A stretch of DNA of 64,000 bases from Streptomyces musisoli. Lineage in GTDB: Bacteria > Actinomycetota > Actinomycetes > Streptomycetales > Streptomycetaceae. Where the stretch lies: the NCBI RefSeq assembly GCF_016741855.1, contig NZ_JAERRH010000003.1, positions 434,001-498,000 on the forward strand, in the 5' to 3' direction. Below are positions 15,262 to 24,752 of the stretch, piece after piece. A model generated the notes under the pieces. The model was given only the letters and a program-made list of their open reading frames with translations, was not told where the DNA came from and did not search any database. Both the position numbers and the translations under genes were made by a program. Every line of letters begins with the position of its first letter. Position 1 is the stretch's first letter.

Positions 15262-16332
15262 TCAGAGCGTCGGCTGTGCCTTGGTGGACAGCGTTCCGCA
15301 CAGGGCCGTGGCACCGTCCATGTCGTAGGGGTTGGTGCCCGCGGGGCCGCCGGGCCCGGCGCTCTGGCCGGCCAGGAGGGGGCGGAGGTAGGCCGTGGAG
15401 TCCTCGGCGCAGGCGAGGGGGCCCGCCTGGACGTAGGACGTGACCAGCTGGAGCTGGTGGGTGCGCAGGTCGTCGTGGTCGAAGCGGAAGGTCAGCTCGC
15501 GGCGGACGGTGAAGAGGGAGGCGGGGGCGTCGGAGGCGGCGCCGGTGGGGCGCAGGGCGTAGACGAAGGTGTGGTCGGCGGAGACCTCCAGCGTCGCCGA
15601 GTCGGCCTCCACGGCCTGGAGGCTGCCCGAGACGCGGATCCCGTCGTCGGACAGCCGGGCCCGGGCGGGGTCGATGCGGACGACCCAGCCGGTGGCCGCG
15701 TGCCGGCCGTCCGCCGCCGGGTGGTCGAAGCTCTGGTCGAACTGGGCGAGCTGCTCCGAGTCGATCATGGATCGGGCGGCGCGCGCCTCGTGGCCGGTGA
15801 TGACGTCCGGGTAGAGCGAGGAGCGGACGATGTAGTCCTTGACGCTGGTGAGGGCGGCCACCACCTGGCTGTCGGAGAAGTGGGCGGTGCTGCGCGAGGC
15901 CGGCAGGGGTATGCCCTCGGCGCCGACGGCGAACGGGGCGGCGAGGCTGTGCGCGTACAGGCGCCCGGCGTCGGCCGCGCCGGGCACCTTGCCCTGCGGG
16001 GCGAGCGGGATGACCGTCATCCGCAGGGGCTCCACCGGCCGGCGGGCCTGCGGGGAGCTGTAGGGGTGGCGGATGCCCATGTAGATCGCGGTGCCGAAGG
16101 CGACGGCGATCAGCATGACCAGGATCAGGGCCTGCCGGGTGAGTCCGCGGTGCAGGGGCGGGCGGCGGCGGACGGCGGGCGCGTGGTCGGCCATCCGCTC
16201 TTCGGCGGAGAATTCCTGGAGGCGGGCAGCGCGGACGAACGACTCGTCGAAGACGACGGATCGGTATTCGTCCTCCGCACCGCCGGGGCCGCCCTCGGGT
16301 GTCCCCTCCGGTGGGTCTCCAGGCCCGCCCAT
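15262..16332 (-). CDS. Streptomyces-conserved single-pass membrane protein
   Basis: This 356-aa protein has a cytoplasmic N-terminus with the motif SVVFDESFVRAARLQEFSAE (about 25-44), one transmembrane segment ALILVMLIAVAFGTAIYMGI (about 72-91), and an extracytoplasmic domain of about 260 residues with two cysteines (ACAEDS and ALCGTLS). The SVVFDE-FVRAA motif recurs in the next gene upstream (16421-16987), so the two are related in their cytoplasmic part and probably form a functional pair. No enzyme motif is visible. It is convergent with the M48 protease. Confidence 0.75.
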   Translation of the reverse strand: MGGPGDPPEGTPEGGPGGAEDEYRSVVFDESFVRAARLQEFSAEERMADHAPAVRRRPPLHRGLTRQALILVMLIAVAFGTAIYMGIRHPYSSPQARRPVEPLRMTVIPLAPQGKVPGAADAGRLYAHSLAAPFAVGAEGIPLPASRSTAHFSDSQVVAALTSVKDYIVRSSLYPDVITGHEARAARSMIDSEQLAQFDQSFDHPAADGRHAATGWVVRIDPARARLSDDGIRVSGSLQAVEADSATLEVSADHTFVYALRPTGAASDAPASLFTVRRELTFRFDHDDLRTHQLQLVTSYVQAGPLACAEDSTAYLRPLLAGQSAGPGGPAGTNPYDMDGATALCGTLSTKAQPTL

Positions 16333-16420
16333 ACCTTCAGGGTAGGTCTCCGGAGCCCCGGGTAAACGCCCCGTCACACGACAAGTTCTGACAGGTTCTC
16401 ACCAAGTTCGGGCGGGGTGC

Positions 16421-16987
16421 TCAGGGAGAGTGCGGGATGGCCGAGACGGCCGGCTGGGAGTGTTCGGCGGAGGCGGCGGGAGCGGTCGCGCTGCCCTGTC
16501 CGAGGCCGGTCGAGGCGGGAGCGGGAACCCGGTCCCGGGTGCCCGAGGAGCCTCCCCGGTAGACGGCGGCGAAGGCCAGGGCGACCATGCCGATGCCCAT
16601 CACGACGGCGAGGACCCAGGCCACGGGGCGGTGCCAGCGGACCTGCTTGCCGTAGGGGCCGTAAGGGCCGTCGCCCAGGACGTAGGTGTCGTCCAGCTCG
16701 TCATCGTCGTGATCTTGGCCGAATGCGGCGCCCTGGGGGCCGTAGCCGTCGTCGTAGCGCTCGCCCCGGGCGTGGGCCCGGCGGGCCTCCGCCTCGGATG
16801 CCTCGGCTCTGGCCTGGGCGGCCGCCAGGAGGCGTTCGACGGCGGTCGGCTCGTGGACCGTGGCCGCCCGCACGAAGGCCTCGTCGAAGACCACGGAGGC
16901 GAACTCTTCGTCCGACACCCCGCGGTCGTGGTCGTCGTCGGGCTCCCAGCCGTCAGAGAACGGCGTGCCCCCCACGTCCTCCGGCAC
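16421..16987 (-). CDS. Streptomyces-conserved membrane protein, partner of the 356-aa protein
   Basis: The 188-aa protein shares the cytoplasmic motif SVVFDEAFVRAATVHEPTAV with its neighbour. It then has a helical Ala/Glu/Arg segment (ERLLAAAQARAEASEAEARR), an acidic DHDDDELDD stretch, one transmembrane helix (VAWVLAVVMGIGMVALAFAA) and a short Ser/Ala/Pro-rich outer tail. The GTG at 16987 is the likely start. The two genes are 89 bp apart in the same direction. The role is unknown; the conserved motif may bind a common cytoplasmic partner. Confidence 0.7.
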   Translation of the reverse strand: MPEDVGGTPFSDGWEPDDDHDRGVSDEEFASVVFDEAFVRAATVHEPTAVERLLAAAQARAEASEAEARRAHARGERYDDGYGPQGAAFGQDHDDDELDDTYVLGDGPYGPYGKQVRWHRPVAWVLAVVMGIGMVALAFAAVYRGGSSGTRDRVPAPASTGLGQGSATAPAASAEHSQPAVSAIPHSP

Positions 16988-17018
16988 GGGTCCAGAGTAG
17001 ACCTGGGGGGTCAATTTG

Positions 17019-17045
17019 GGCAGACGGTATGGAAATTCGTCTGCC
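17019..17045. promoter_or_regulatory. 8-bp inverted repeat between proA and the 188-aa gene
   Basis: GGCAGACG-n11-CGTCTGCC. It lies 32 bp upstream of the GTG start of the 188-aa gene and about 95 bp after the proA stop, so it could be an operator or the proA terminator. No clear T-run follows. Confidence 0.35.
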
Positions 17046-17139
17046 TGGTGAGACGCCTTTCGGCCGTGCGCCCGCGCCGGGCACGGTGGCCCCTGCGCCG
17101 GGCACGGCAGACCGGCGCGCTGGGCCGAACGGGTGAATC

Positions 17140-18426
17140 TCAGCGGCGTACGTGCCCGTCGCCGGTGACGATGTACTTCGTGCTGGTCAGCTCCGGCAGG
17201 CCCATGGGGCCACGGGCGTGCAGCTTCTGGGTGGAGATGCCGATCTCGGCGCCGAAGCCGAACTGGCCGCCGTCGGTGAAGCGGGTGGAGGCGTTCACGG
17301 CGACGGTGGTGGAGTCGACCAGCTGGGTGAAGCGGCGGGCCGCCTGCTGGGAGGTCGTGACGATGGCCTCGGTGTGGCCGGAGGTCCACAGCCGGATGTG
17401 CTCGACGGCCCGGTCGAGGGAGTCGACGACGGCGGCGGCGATGTCGTGGGAGAGGTACTCGGTCTCCCAGTCCTCGGCGGTCGCCTCGACCACGGTGGCC
17501 TTGGAGTCCTTGGCGTAGGCCATGACCCGCTCGTCGGCGTGGACGGTGACGCCGGCCTCGGCGAGGGCGTCCAGGGCGCGGGGCAGGAACTCGGGGGCGA
17601 TGTCCTGGTGGACGAGGAGGGTCTCGGCGGCGTTGCAGACGCTGACCCGCTGGGCCTTGGAGTTGATCAGGATCTCGACGGCCGTGTCGATGTCGGCCTG
17701 GGCGTCGACGTAGACGTGGCAGTTGCCGGTCCCGGTCTCGATCACGGGGACCGTGGACTCGTTGACGACGGTCTGGATCAGGGAGGCGCCGCCGCGCGGG
17801 ATGAGCACGTCGACCAGGCCGCGGGCGCGCATCAGCTCGCGGACGGAGTCGCGGCTCTCGCCGGGCACGAGCTGCACGGCGTCGGCGGGCAGCCCGGCGC
17901 CGCCGACGGCGTCCCGGATGACCCGGACGAGGGCGGTGTTGGACTCGTAGGCGGAGCCGGAGCCGCGCAGCAGGACGGCGTTGCCGGACTTCAGGCAGAG
18001 GGCGGCGGCGTCGACGGTGACGTTCGGGCGGGCCTCGTAGATGATGCCGACGACGCCGAGCGGCACGCGGACCTGGCGCAGGTCGATGCCGTTGGGGAGG
18101 GTGGAGCCGCGGACGACCTCGCCGACCGGGTCGGGCAGCTTCGCGACGTCGCGGACGTCGGAGGCGATGGCGCGGACCCGCTCGGGGGTGAGGGTGAGCC
18201 GGTCGACGATGGACTCGCTGGTGCCGTTCTCCCGGGCCTTGGCCACGTCCTTGGCGTTGGCCTCGACGATCTCGGCGGTCCGGACCTCCAGGGCGTCGGC
18301 GATGGCGAGCAGCGCGTCGTCCTTCACGGCGCGCGGGAGCGGCGCGAGGTCGGCGGCGGCGGCCTTGGCCCGGTAGGCGGCCTGGGTGACCGGGGACATC
18401 GAGTCGTACGGCGAGAGCGAGGTCAT
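17140..18426 (-). CDS. proA: Gamma-glutamyl phosphate reductase (proline synthesis, step 2)
   Basis: The 428-aa NADPH-dependent enzyme reduces glutamyl-5-phosphate to glutamate semialdehyde. Family motifs are clear: [23 protein letters not shown], quoted in part as [13 protein letters not shown]; the [14 protein letters not shown] block; the [12 protein letters not shown] segment; and the catalytic Cys in [12 protein letters not shown]. The C-terminal [22 protein letters not shown] matches GPR/ProA enzymes. No convincing ribosome site precedes the ATG at 18426, so the mRNA may be leaderless. proB lies upstream on the same strand with one small gene between. Confidence 0.97.
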   Translation of the reverse strand: MTSLSPYDSMSPVTQAAYRAKAAAADLAPLPRAVKDDALLAIADALEVRTAEIVEANAKDVAKARENGTSESIVDRLTLTPERVRAIASDVRDVAKLPDPVGEVVRGSTLPNGIDLRQVRVPLGVVGIIYEARPNVTVDAAALCLKSGNAVLLRGSGSAYESNTALVRVIRDAVGGAGLPADAVQLVPGESRDSVRELMRARGLVDVLIPRGGASLIQTVVNESTVPVIETGTGNCHVYVDAQADIDTAVEILINSKAQRVSVCNAAETLLVHQDIAPEFLPRALDALAEAGVTVHADERVMAYAKDSKATVVEATAEDWETEYLSHDIAAAVVDSLDRAVEHIRLWTSGHTEAIVTTSQQAARRFTQLVDSTTVAVNASTRFTDGGQFGFGAEIGISTQKLHARGPMGLPELTSTKYIVTGDGHVRR

Positions 18427-18724
18427 GAGGGAAGGGTAGTGCGCGGGGCGTCGCGGTTCAGCGGTCGTCCCATACCCCGAGACACCCCAAAAGGGATGAA
18501 CCTCCCGGCCGGACCAACGACCGGCCCGCCCCTCCCGGGGGCTCGCCCGCTCCTCCCCCGGTCGCCCGCACCGCGCGCCGCGCCCGATCACCGTCCGCGC
18601 GCCGCCCCCGGCCACCGTCCCGCGCGCCGCCCGTCGGTCACCGTCCCGGCCGCCGCTCCCCCGCTCGCCCGTCCCGGCCGCCGCTCCTTCTCGCCCCTCC
18701 CGGCCTCGCTCTTCCCCGGCCGGC
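18427..18724. other. C-rich intergenic region with short direct repeats
   Basis: No gene is supported here. The plus strand is strongly C-rich and contains repeated GTCCCGGCCGCCGCTCC units (18645-18690) and related GTCCGCGCGCCGCCC fragments. The proA promoter should lie next to 18427. Confidence 0.5.
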
Positions 18725-19150
18725 TCAGAAGGGGTGTACGCCCACCGGTGTCGCGGGCGAAGGGCCGTAGCCCTCGGCGATCCGGTGGTGGTAGGTCTCG
18801 CGGTCGATGACCTCCAGGCCGACGATCTCCCAGGGCGGCAGGCCGGCGCTCTGCCGGTGCTCGCCCCACAGACGCAGCGCCACGGCGGCGGCGTCGTGCA
18901 GGTCGCGGGCCTCTTCCCAGTACCGGATCTCGGCGTGATCGGTCGCGTATCTGCTGGTCAGCAGGAAGGGATGGTCGTGGGCGAGCTGTTCCAGGGCCCG
19001 CCGCAGTTCGGGCAGGGGGACCTTCTCCCCGGAGACGCTCAGGGTGACGTGCCACAGCCTGGGCAGGTCCTTCGGCTCCTCGTAGCTGTCCCCGGCCGCG
19101 ACACTCGTCAGAGCACCGCGGGACGCCGCCCCAGGGCGCACTCGTCTCAC
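18725..19150 (-). CDS. Conserved hypothetical protein between proB and proA
   Basis: The 141-aa protein starts at a GTG with an excellent AAGGAGG site 5 bases upstream. Its core reads [20 protein letters not shown], then a helix [20 protein letters not shown], the [22 protein letters not shown] segment in part ([19 protein letters not shown]), and [16 protein letters not shown]. The alternating strand-helix pattern suggests a small ferredoxin-like fold. No catalytic motif is evident. Position between the two proline genes suggests conserved chromosomal placement more than a role in proline synthesis. Confidence 0.75.
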   Translation of the reverse strand: MRRVRPGAASRGALTSVAAGDSYEEPKDLPRLWHVTLSVSGEKVPLPELRRALEQLAHDHPFLLTSRYATDHAEIRYWEEARDLHDAAAVALRLWGEHRQSAGLPPWEIVGLEVIDRETYHHRIAEGYGPSPATPVGVHPF

Positions 19151-19278
19151 GACGGCCTCCTTCACGCTTGGCTCGCAAGGCCCGCATGGCTCGCTCGGCC
19201 TCTTGACGGAACGTGTCCCCTCAACATGTCCCCGAGACAAAGTTGAGCAGGCCGCAGGGCTCCGCGTGGTGGTTTTAC

Positions 19279-19304
19279 GGAACGTCCCCCACCGGGGGCG
19301 TTCC
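19279..19304 (-). terminator. Hairpin downstream of proB
   Basis: GGAACG-tCCCCC/GGGGG-CGTTCC, a strong stem 34 bp after the proB stop. No clear T-run follows on the minus strand, so the call is tentative. Confidence 0.45.
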
Positions 19305-19337
19305 TTACGTCCTGTTTTACGAGCGGTTTTGCGAGAG

Positions 19338-20519
19338 TCACACGTGCAGGAGCACCAGGTCGTCCCTGTGTACGACCTCGCGTTCGTACGCCGCACCCAG
19401 CTCGCGTGCCAGCTCGCGGGTCGAACGCCCGATCAGCCGGGGGATCTCCTTGGCGTCGAAGTTGACGAGCCCCCGGGCCACCGCGCGGCCCTTCGCGTCG
19501 CGCAGTTCGACGGGGTCGCCGGCGCTGAACTCGCCCTCCACGGAAGCGATTCCGGCCGGCAGCAGCGACTTGCGCCGTTGCACGACCGCGTCCACCGCGC
19601 CGTCGTCGAGGACCAGCGCGCCCTGCGGGGTGGAGGCGTGCTGGAGCCAGAGGAGCCGGTCGGCGGAGCGCTTGCCGGTGGGGTGGAAGTAGGTGCCGGT
19701 GTCGCCGCCGGCCAGGGCCTCGGCCGCGTGGACGGTGCTGGTCAGCACCACCGGGATGCCGGCGGCGGCGGCGATGCGGGCGGCCTCCACCTTGGTGACC
19801 ATGCCGCCGGTGCCGACGCCGGCCTTGCCCGCGCTGCCGATCTCGACGCCGGCGAGGTCCTGCGGGCCCTTCACCTCCGCTATCCGGGAGGTGCCGGGCT
19901 TGCTGGGGTCGCCGTCGTAGACGCCGTCGATGTCGGAGAGGAGGACCAGCAGGTCGGCGTGGACGAGGTGGGCGACGAGGGCGGCGAGGCGGTCGTTGTC
20001 GCCGAAGCGGATCTCGTCGGTGGCGACGGTGTCGTTCTCGTTGACGATCGGGAAGGCACCCATCGCGAGCAGCTTGTCGAGGGTGCGGGAGGCGTTGCGG
20101 TGGTGGGCGCGGCGGCTCATGTCGTCGCTGGTGAGCAGGACTTGGCCGACGCGGACGCCGTAGCGGGCGAAGGAGGCGGTGTAGCGGGCGACGAGCAGGC
20201 CCTGGCCGACGCTGGCGGCGGCCTGCTGACGTGCGAGGTCCCTGGGGCGGCGGCGCAGACCCAGCGGGGCGAGGCCGGCGGCGATGGCACCGGAGGAGAC
20301 GAGGACGATCTCCCGCTCTCCTCCGCCCGCCCGACTCCCGGCGCCGCTCTCGGCGGAGGCCGCTCGGGCCGCCCCCGCGTTCCGGATCTTGGCGAGGACG
20401 TCGACGAGCGCGTCGACACGGTCGGCGTCCAGGCCGCCCGCGGCGGTGGTCAGGGAGGAGGAGCCCACCTTGACGACGATCCTTCGGGCCTCACCCACGG
20501 CCTGCCTTGCCGTTGCCAC
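19338..20519 (-). CDS. proB: Glutamate 5-kinase with PUA domain (proline synthesis, step 1)
   Basis: The 393-aa enzyme phosphorylates glutamate and is normally feedback-inhibited by proline. The amino-acid kinase domain shows RIVVKVGSSSLT, LVSSGAIAAG, FPIVNENDTVATDEI, LVLLSDIDGVYDGDP and VGTGGMVTKVEAA. A C-terminal PUA domain spans about residues 300-385 (ALVLDDGAVDAVV, GEFSAGDPVELRD). An insertion AARAASAESGAGSRAGGGER before strand 2 is unusual and Ala/Gly-rich. The GTG at 20519 is used, but another GTG seven codons later, just before GEARRIVVK, also has a purine-rich upstream region. Confidence 0.96.
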   Translation of the reverse strand: MATARQAVGEARRIVVKVGSSSLTTAAGGLDADRVDALVDVLAKIRNAGAARAASAESGAGSRAGGGEREIVLVSSGAIAAGLAPLGLRRRPRDLARQQAAASVGQGLLVARYTASFARYGVRVGQVLLTSDDMSRRAHHRNASRTLDKLLAMGAFPIVNENDTVATDEIRFGDNDRLAALVAHLVHADLLVLLSDIDGVYDGDPSKPGTSRIAEVKGPQDLAGVEIGSAGKAGVGTGGMVTKVEAARIAAAAGIPVVLTSTVHAAEALAGGDTGTYFHPTGKRSADRLLWLQHASTPQGALVLDDGAVDAVVQRRKSLLPAGIASVEGEFSAGDPVELRDAKGRAVARGLVNFDAKEIPRLIGRSTRELARELGAAYEREVVHRDDLVLLHV

Positions 20520-20749
20520 CTTGCCTGCCGCCCCTCGCGTCCGTCCGCTGCGCCGCTCGGAAATCTACGGGAAGCGGACCTCCCGCCGCACATCGGTCCA
20601 GCCCCCGGACAGTGCCGTTCCGCACAAGCGGCGGTACGACGGGCGGCCCCGTGCCCGGCGGGAAGCCCCTGCCGGGCACGGGGTGCGGACGGGCGGACGA
20701 GGGCCCCCGAGGGGTGCTCCCCGGGGGCCCGGTGGTGGCGGCGGGGCGG

Positions 20750-22891
20750 TCAGCGCGTGGCCACGCCTTCCGTCTCCCCGGCCGACGCGGTGCGCGGGCC
20801 CGGTACCGCGTTGGTCAGCTCGGCCGTCTCGGCGGGATCGGCGTTCCCCGCGCCCAGCCGGGACCGGTGGCCGAGGTTGCGGGCGTCGGCCTTGAGGGCC
20901 AGGCCGGCCACCGCGGTGTCGAAGCGGTCGATCGACTTCGGCTCGTCGGGCCCGAGCAGGTACCGCTTCAGCTCGGTGCGCGCGTCCGCGAGCGGGTCGG
21001 CGGACGGGTCGTGCACGGCGTCGAGCAGGCCGCCCAGCTCGGCCGCGTCGTTGGACAGGATCACCGCGGCACGCACGGCCGTGTTCTGCCGCCTGAACTC
21101 ATCGGCGCCCACCCCGGCGGAGTCGGTGACGGCGTACGGCTTGCCGCTCGCGATGAAGTCGGAGACCGCGGAGGAGATGTCGGAGACCATCGCGTCGGAG
21201 ACGTTGAAGCAGTCGTACAGGCGCGGCCGGGCGCCCGTGACGACCCGGTGCTCGTACGAGGGGAAGGAGCGCCAGTAGGCGTCGTTCCACTCGGCGCGCA
21301 GCCGGGCGGTCTCCTGGTGCCGGTGCACGTCGGCGATGCCGTCGCGGGTGGCCTCGGCCTCGTCGCCCTTGGCGCGGTCGATGCCGGCCAGCTCGTCGAG
21401 CCGGGCCTGGATGCGGGCCAGCTCGGCCCCGGCCTCGTCCATGGCGTCACCGTCGGCGGTGAAGCGGGAGTCGTCGGCGCGCTCGGCGGCGGCCTCCTCG
21501 ACCAGGGCGGTGATGCGCTTGTGGGCGGCGGCCGCCTCCTTGCTGACCTTGCCGGTGAACGGGTGCGGCTTGTACAGGACGCGGACCGGTGGGTCGGCCG
21601 CGATCAGCTTCCGCACGATGTTCTCGCCGGCGAGCACGATCGAGGTGTTGCCGGGGTTGCCGTCCCAGCCCTCCCAGGTGGGTGCGTACAGCACGGTCGG
21701 GCAGCGGTCGGCGGCGGCGGCGCGGGTGCCGTCCGGCGCGCGGCGGCGGCCCTGGATGGGCGCGAGCTGGGGGCGGCCGACCTCCACGATGTCCTCGTCG
21801 CGGACGCCGACGTCGGCGATGGCGTAACGGTCGCGGCCGGCGCGGCCGGCGGTCCACACCTCGTCGTACACCTTGCTGTACGGGTTGACGCTGGCGAGCT
21901 TGTCGCTGTCGCCGTGGCCGATGAAGACGTGCTTCATGGTGGGCACGCGCAGCAGGTGGATGTTCTTGCCGACGTTGGCCGCGTACAGGGCCACACGCAC
22001 GGTCGACAGGTCCAGGTTCATCAGGTGCACCCCTCCGGGCACGCAGACGACGGGGACCGTGGTGGGCGCGAGGCTGCCCAGGATGACGCGCTCGCGGAGG
22101 ACGATCAGCGGCCGGGTCTCCAGCCGTTCCATCGTCTCCAGCCACATGTTGACCTGGTACGCGGAGTCCTTGGAGCCGGAGAAGTACAGGACCGTCTCGG
22201 GCTTGTAGCAGGCCAGCCAGTCGTCCACGGCGGCGAGGACGGCATCGGCCTTCGGCGGGGTCCTGCGGCCGCGCACGTACGGCACGAGCACGAGCACGTA
22301 CAGGAGGCCGAGGCCGAAGGTGAGGCCGATGCCGGTGAAGGCGGCGACGGCGGAGTCCAGCTCGGCGGAGACCAGGATGCCGGCGACCGCGAACAGGTCG
22401 AGGTGGAGGATCTTCTCCGCGGAGCGGTGCAGCAGCCGGCGCGGTGGCGCGTCCGGGATGCGGATGCGGGAGCCGAGGTCGATGTTGCGCGTGGCGACCG
22501 GCATCCGGCGGCGGTTGCGGATGAGGGTGACGAGCGCGCCGTGGGGTGCCTGGAGGCCGTAGAAGGCGATGAAGCAGGCGATCGCGCCGTAGAAGACCAG
22601 GTCGTCCGGGAGGGACAGGCGGGCCAGCAGCAGGACCAGCAGCAGCTGCCGGATCAGGAAGCGGATCGACAGACCCGCCCGGACCTTGCTGAGGCGGCTG
22701 ACGAGGTAGCTGTTCTTGCGGTGCAGATAGTGGTCCGCCAGGTACGTCACGGCGGTCAGGGCCGCGAAGGCGGGGACGCTCGGGACGAGCGCGGCCGACA
22801 TGAGCGCCGGGAAGCCCAGGATCAGGAGGGCCGCCGCGGCCAGCTGGGCCGCGCTGCCCACCCGGGCGACGCGAATAGCGGTGGATATCAC
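20750..22891 (-). CDS. CDP-glycerol/ribitol-type polyol-phosphate transferase-like membrane enzyme
   Basis: The 713-aa protein has an N-terminal membrane part (about residues 10-230, four to six segments) and a C-terminal TagB/TagF-like domain (about 240-640). Family signatures visible are VFIGHGDSDKL (HG-x-SDK nucleotide-binding motif), VLYAPTWEGWDG, YKPHPFTGK, and DAMVSDISSAVSDFIASGKP (the (S/T)D.SS...D motif). These enzymes polymerise polyol phosphates for teichoic-acid-like wall polymers. It lies 167 bp downstream of the nucleotidyltransferase/reductase gene that would make the activated substrate, so the two probably act together. A coiled, Glu/Ala-rich insertion sits near residue 480-520. 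Confidence 0.8.
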   Translation of the reverse strand: MISTAIRVARVGSAAQLAAAALLILGFPALMSAALVPSVPAFAALTAVTYLADHYLHRKNSYLVSRLSKVRAGLSIRFLIRQLLLVLLLARLSLPDDLVFYGAIACFIAFYGLQAPHGALVTLIRNRRRMPVATRNIDLGSRIRIPDAPPRRLLHRSAEKILHLDLFAVAGILVSAELDSAVAAFTGIGLTFGLGLLYVLVLVPYVRGRRTPPKADAVLAAVDDWLACYKPETVLYFSGSKDSAYQVNMWLETMERLETRPLIVLRERVILGSLAPTTVPVVCVPGGVHLMNLDLSTVRVALYAANVGKNIHLLRVPTMKHVFIGHGDSDKLASVNPYSKVYDEVWTAGRAGRDRYAIADVGVRDEDIVEVGRPQLAPIQGRRRAPDGTRAAAADRCPTVLYAPTWEGWDGNPGNTSIVLAGENIVRKLIAADPPVRVLYKPHPFTGKVSKEAAAAHKRITALVEEAAAERADDSRFTADGDAMDEAGAELARIQARLDELAGIDRAKGDEAEATRDGIADVHRHQETARLRAEWNDAYWRSFPSYEHRVVTGARPRLYDCFNVSDAMVSDISSAVSDFIASGKPYAVTDSAGVGADEFRRQNTAVRAAVILSNDAAELGGLLDAVHDPSADPLADARTELKRYLLGPDEPKSIDRFDTAVAGLALKADARNLGHRSRLGAGNADPAETAELTNAVPGPRTASAGETEGVATR

Positions 22892-22988
22892 GGAGAAACC
22901 TGCTCTGGGAGGGGGAGCGCCGGCATGATTCGGCGATGCCGGACATGCCGGGTTTCACAAGATGTACGGGTGTTCGCGGTGTACGGAT

Positions 22989-23033
22989 CAGGCCTCTGCG
23001 AACGCTCACGCGCGCGAGCGCCACAGAGGCCTG
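22989..23033 (-). terminator. Terminator after the cytidylyltransferase/reductase gene
   Basis: Perfect 10-bp stem CAGGCCTCTG/CAGAGGCCTG with a 25-nt loop that itself can fold (CGCTC/GAGCG). It starts 25 bp after the stop at 23059. Confidence 0.6.
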
Positions 23034-23058
23034 GTCTTCGTGGCTTTCGTGCGGACTC

Positions 23059-24555
23059 CTACATGGCGACCTGGCGGTCCAGCACCGAGGCGAGCGCCTG
23101 CTCGAAGCCGGAGGCCTTGACGGCGTCCGCGGTCGGGTCCTGCTGCCGGACGTCGATGACGTGCCCGGTCAGCTCCGACAGCAGCACGTCCAGGGAGGTG
23201 CCGGCCACGGCCTCGGAGGAGAGCAGGCTGCTCGCGGGTTCCTCGCCGAAGGCCTTGGTGCGCATGGGGGTGGCGGTGCGCTCGGGGTTGATGCAGTTGA
23301 CGCGGATGCCGTCGGCGGCCCATTCGTCGGACAGCGCCTGAGTGAGGTTCACCATGGCGGCCTTCGTGGAGGAGTACAGGGAGTACTCGGCGCGGCCGCG
23401 GGTGTAGCTGCTGGAGGTGTAGAGCAGCAACTGGCCCTTGGACTCGGCCAGGTACTTGTAGGAGGAGCGCGCGATCTGCACGGGGGCCAGGTAGTTGACG
23501 TTCAGCGCCTCCTCGATGGTGGCGTTGTCGGTCTCGGCGAGCTTGCCGATGCGCAGCACACCCGCGGTGTTGACGACGTAGTCGATCCTGCCGGTCTCCG
23601 CGTACGCCGTGGACAGCGCGTCGTCGACCTCCTCCGGGTTCTCCACGTGGGTACCGGTGGTGGAGCGGCCCAGCGCGTAGACGTTCGCACCGAAGGATTC
23701 GGCGAGTTCGGCGATGTCCTTGCCGATGCCGTAGGAGCCGCCGAAGACGACGACGGTCCTGTCGCCGAGCAGTTCGCGGTAGGTGTCATCGCCGTACTGG
23801 TCGGGCGCGGCGGTGGAGGCGAGCTGGAACAGCTTGTCGGCGATGAAGACGTCGACCGGCTGGGTCACCTTCATGTTGTACTCGTCACCCGCCACGACGT
23901 GGATCGGCACGTCCGGCAGATACTTGAGGACCACCGAGCAGTCGTCCGTCGCCTCGAAGTTGGGGTCCTCGGCGGCGACCTCGTAGGCGCGGCGGATCGT
24001 GGACAGCTTGAAGGCCTGCGGGGTCTGGCCGCGGCGCAGCCGGGAGCGGTCCGGGATCTCGGTGATGAACTCGCCGTCGTCGCCGTGGGTACGGGTGACG
24101 ATGACGGTGTCCGCGGACGGGATGGCGACGTCCACCGCCTGGTAGCGCTCCAGCGCGGCCACGCAGTCGTCGATCACGCGCTGCGAGAGCAGCGGGCGCA
24201 CGGCGTCGTGGAAGAGGACGTTGAGGTCCTCGCCCTCGGCCAGGCCCTCACCGAGAGCGGTGATGGCACGCTCGGTGGTCTCGTTCCGCGTCGAGCCGCC
24301 CTCGATAATTCTCTTCACCTTGGTGAAGCCGGCCTTTGCGACGATCCTCTCGACGTCCGGCACGTAGCCCTGGGCCATGAGCACGATGACGTCGTCGATG
24401 GACTCGGCGCCCTCGACGATGGCCAGCGTGTGCTCGATGACTGCCTTGCCGGCGATCTTCAGCAGTTGCTTGGGAATCGACAGACCCACTCGCTGACCGG
24501 TTCCACCGGCCAGGATCACTGCGGTTGTTCGGGGCTTGGCTATGTGCTGGGACAC
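23059..24555 (-). CDS. Fused IspD/TarI-like cytidylyltransferase and SDR reductase
   Basis: The 498-aa protein joins two domains. Residues 1-235 form an IspD-type CTP:phosphate cytidylyltransferase (AVILAGGTGQRVGLSIPKQL, FHDAVRPLLS, RGQTPQAF). Residues 250-490 form a short-chain dehydrogenase (VVFGGSYGIGKDIAELAESF, VNTAGVLRIG, and the catalytic YSLYSSTKAA). This is the architecture of Bcs1/TarI-TarJ enzymes, which reduce ribulose-5-phosphate and make CDP-ribitol. The transferase at 20750-22891 could use that product for a wall polymer. The GTG start has AAGGTAGG upstream. Isoprenoid IspD function is less likely because of the reductase fusion. Confidence 0.85.
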   Translation of the reverse strand: MSQHIAKPRTTAVILAGGTGQRVGLSIPKQLLKIAGKAVIEHTLAIVEGAESIDDVIVLMAQGYVPDVERIVAKAGFTKVKRIIEGGSTRNETTERAITALGEGLAEGEDLNVLFHDAVRPLLSQRVIDDCVAALERYQAVDVAIPSADTVIVTRTHGDDGEFITEIPDRSRLRRGQTPQAFKLSTIRRAYEVAAEDPNFEATDDCSVVLKYLPDVPIHVVAGDEYNMKVTQPVDVFIADKLFQLASTAAPDQYGDDTYRELLGDRTVVVFGGSYGIGKDIAELAESFGANVYALGRSTTGTHVENPEEVDDALSTAYAETGRIDYVVNTAGVLRIGKLAETDNATIEEALNVNYLAPVQIARSSYKYLAESKGQLLLYTSSSYTRGRAEYSLYSSTKAAMVNLTQALSDEWAADGIRVNCINPERTATPMRTKAFGEEPASSLLSSEAVAGTSLDVLLSELTGHVIDVRQQDPTADAVKASGFEQALASVLDRQVAM

Positions 24556-24752
24556 AGTGCAGACCTACCTTGTGGCGACTGGGAACCGTGGCAGGGTCCC
24601 ACTTCCGGTAACCGCAATGCAAGGCGAGTGACCTGTACTGCATATGTACGCGCAACCGGTCGTTCACCATTCACTCCGGGTGATTGACGGCGGTCCGCGT
24701 GAACACCCCTCGGAATTGCTGTGAGTAAGTCCACAGATTCCCGTGAGCGGGT

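Noticed and set aside
24640..24680. PhoP (PHO) box before the cytidylyltransferase-reductase gene
   Set aside because: One GTTCACC unit exists but no second unit at the required 11-bp spacing was found.
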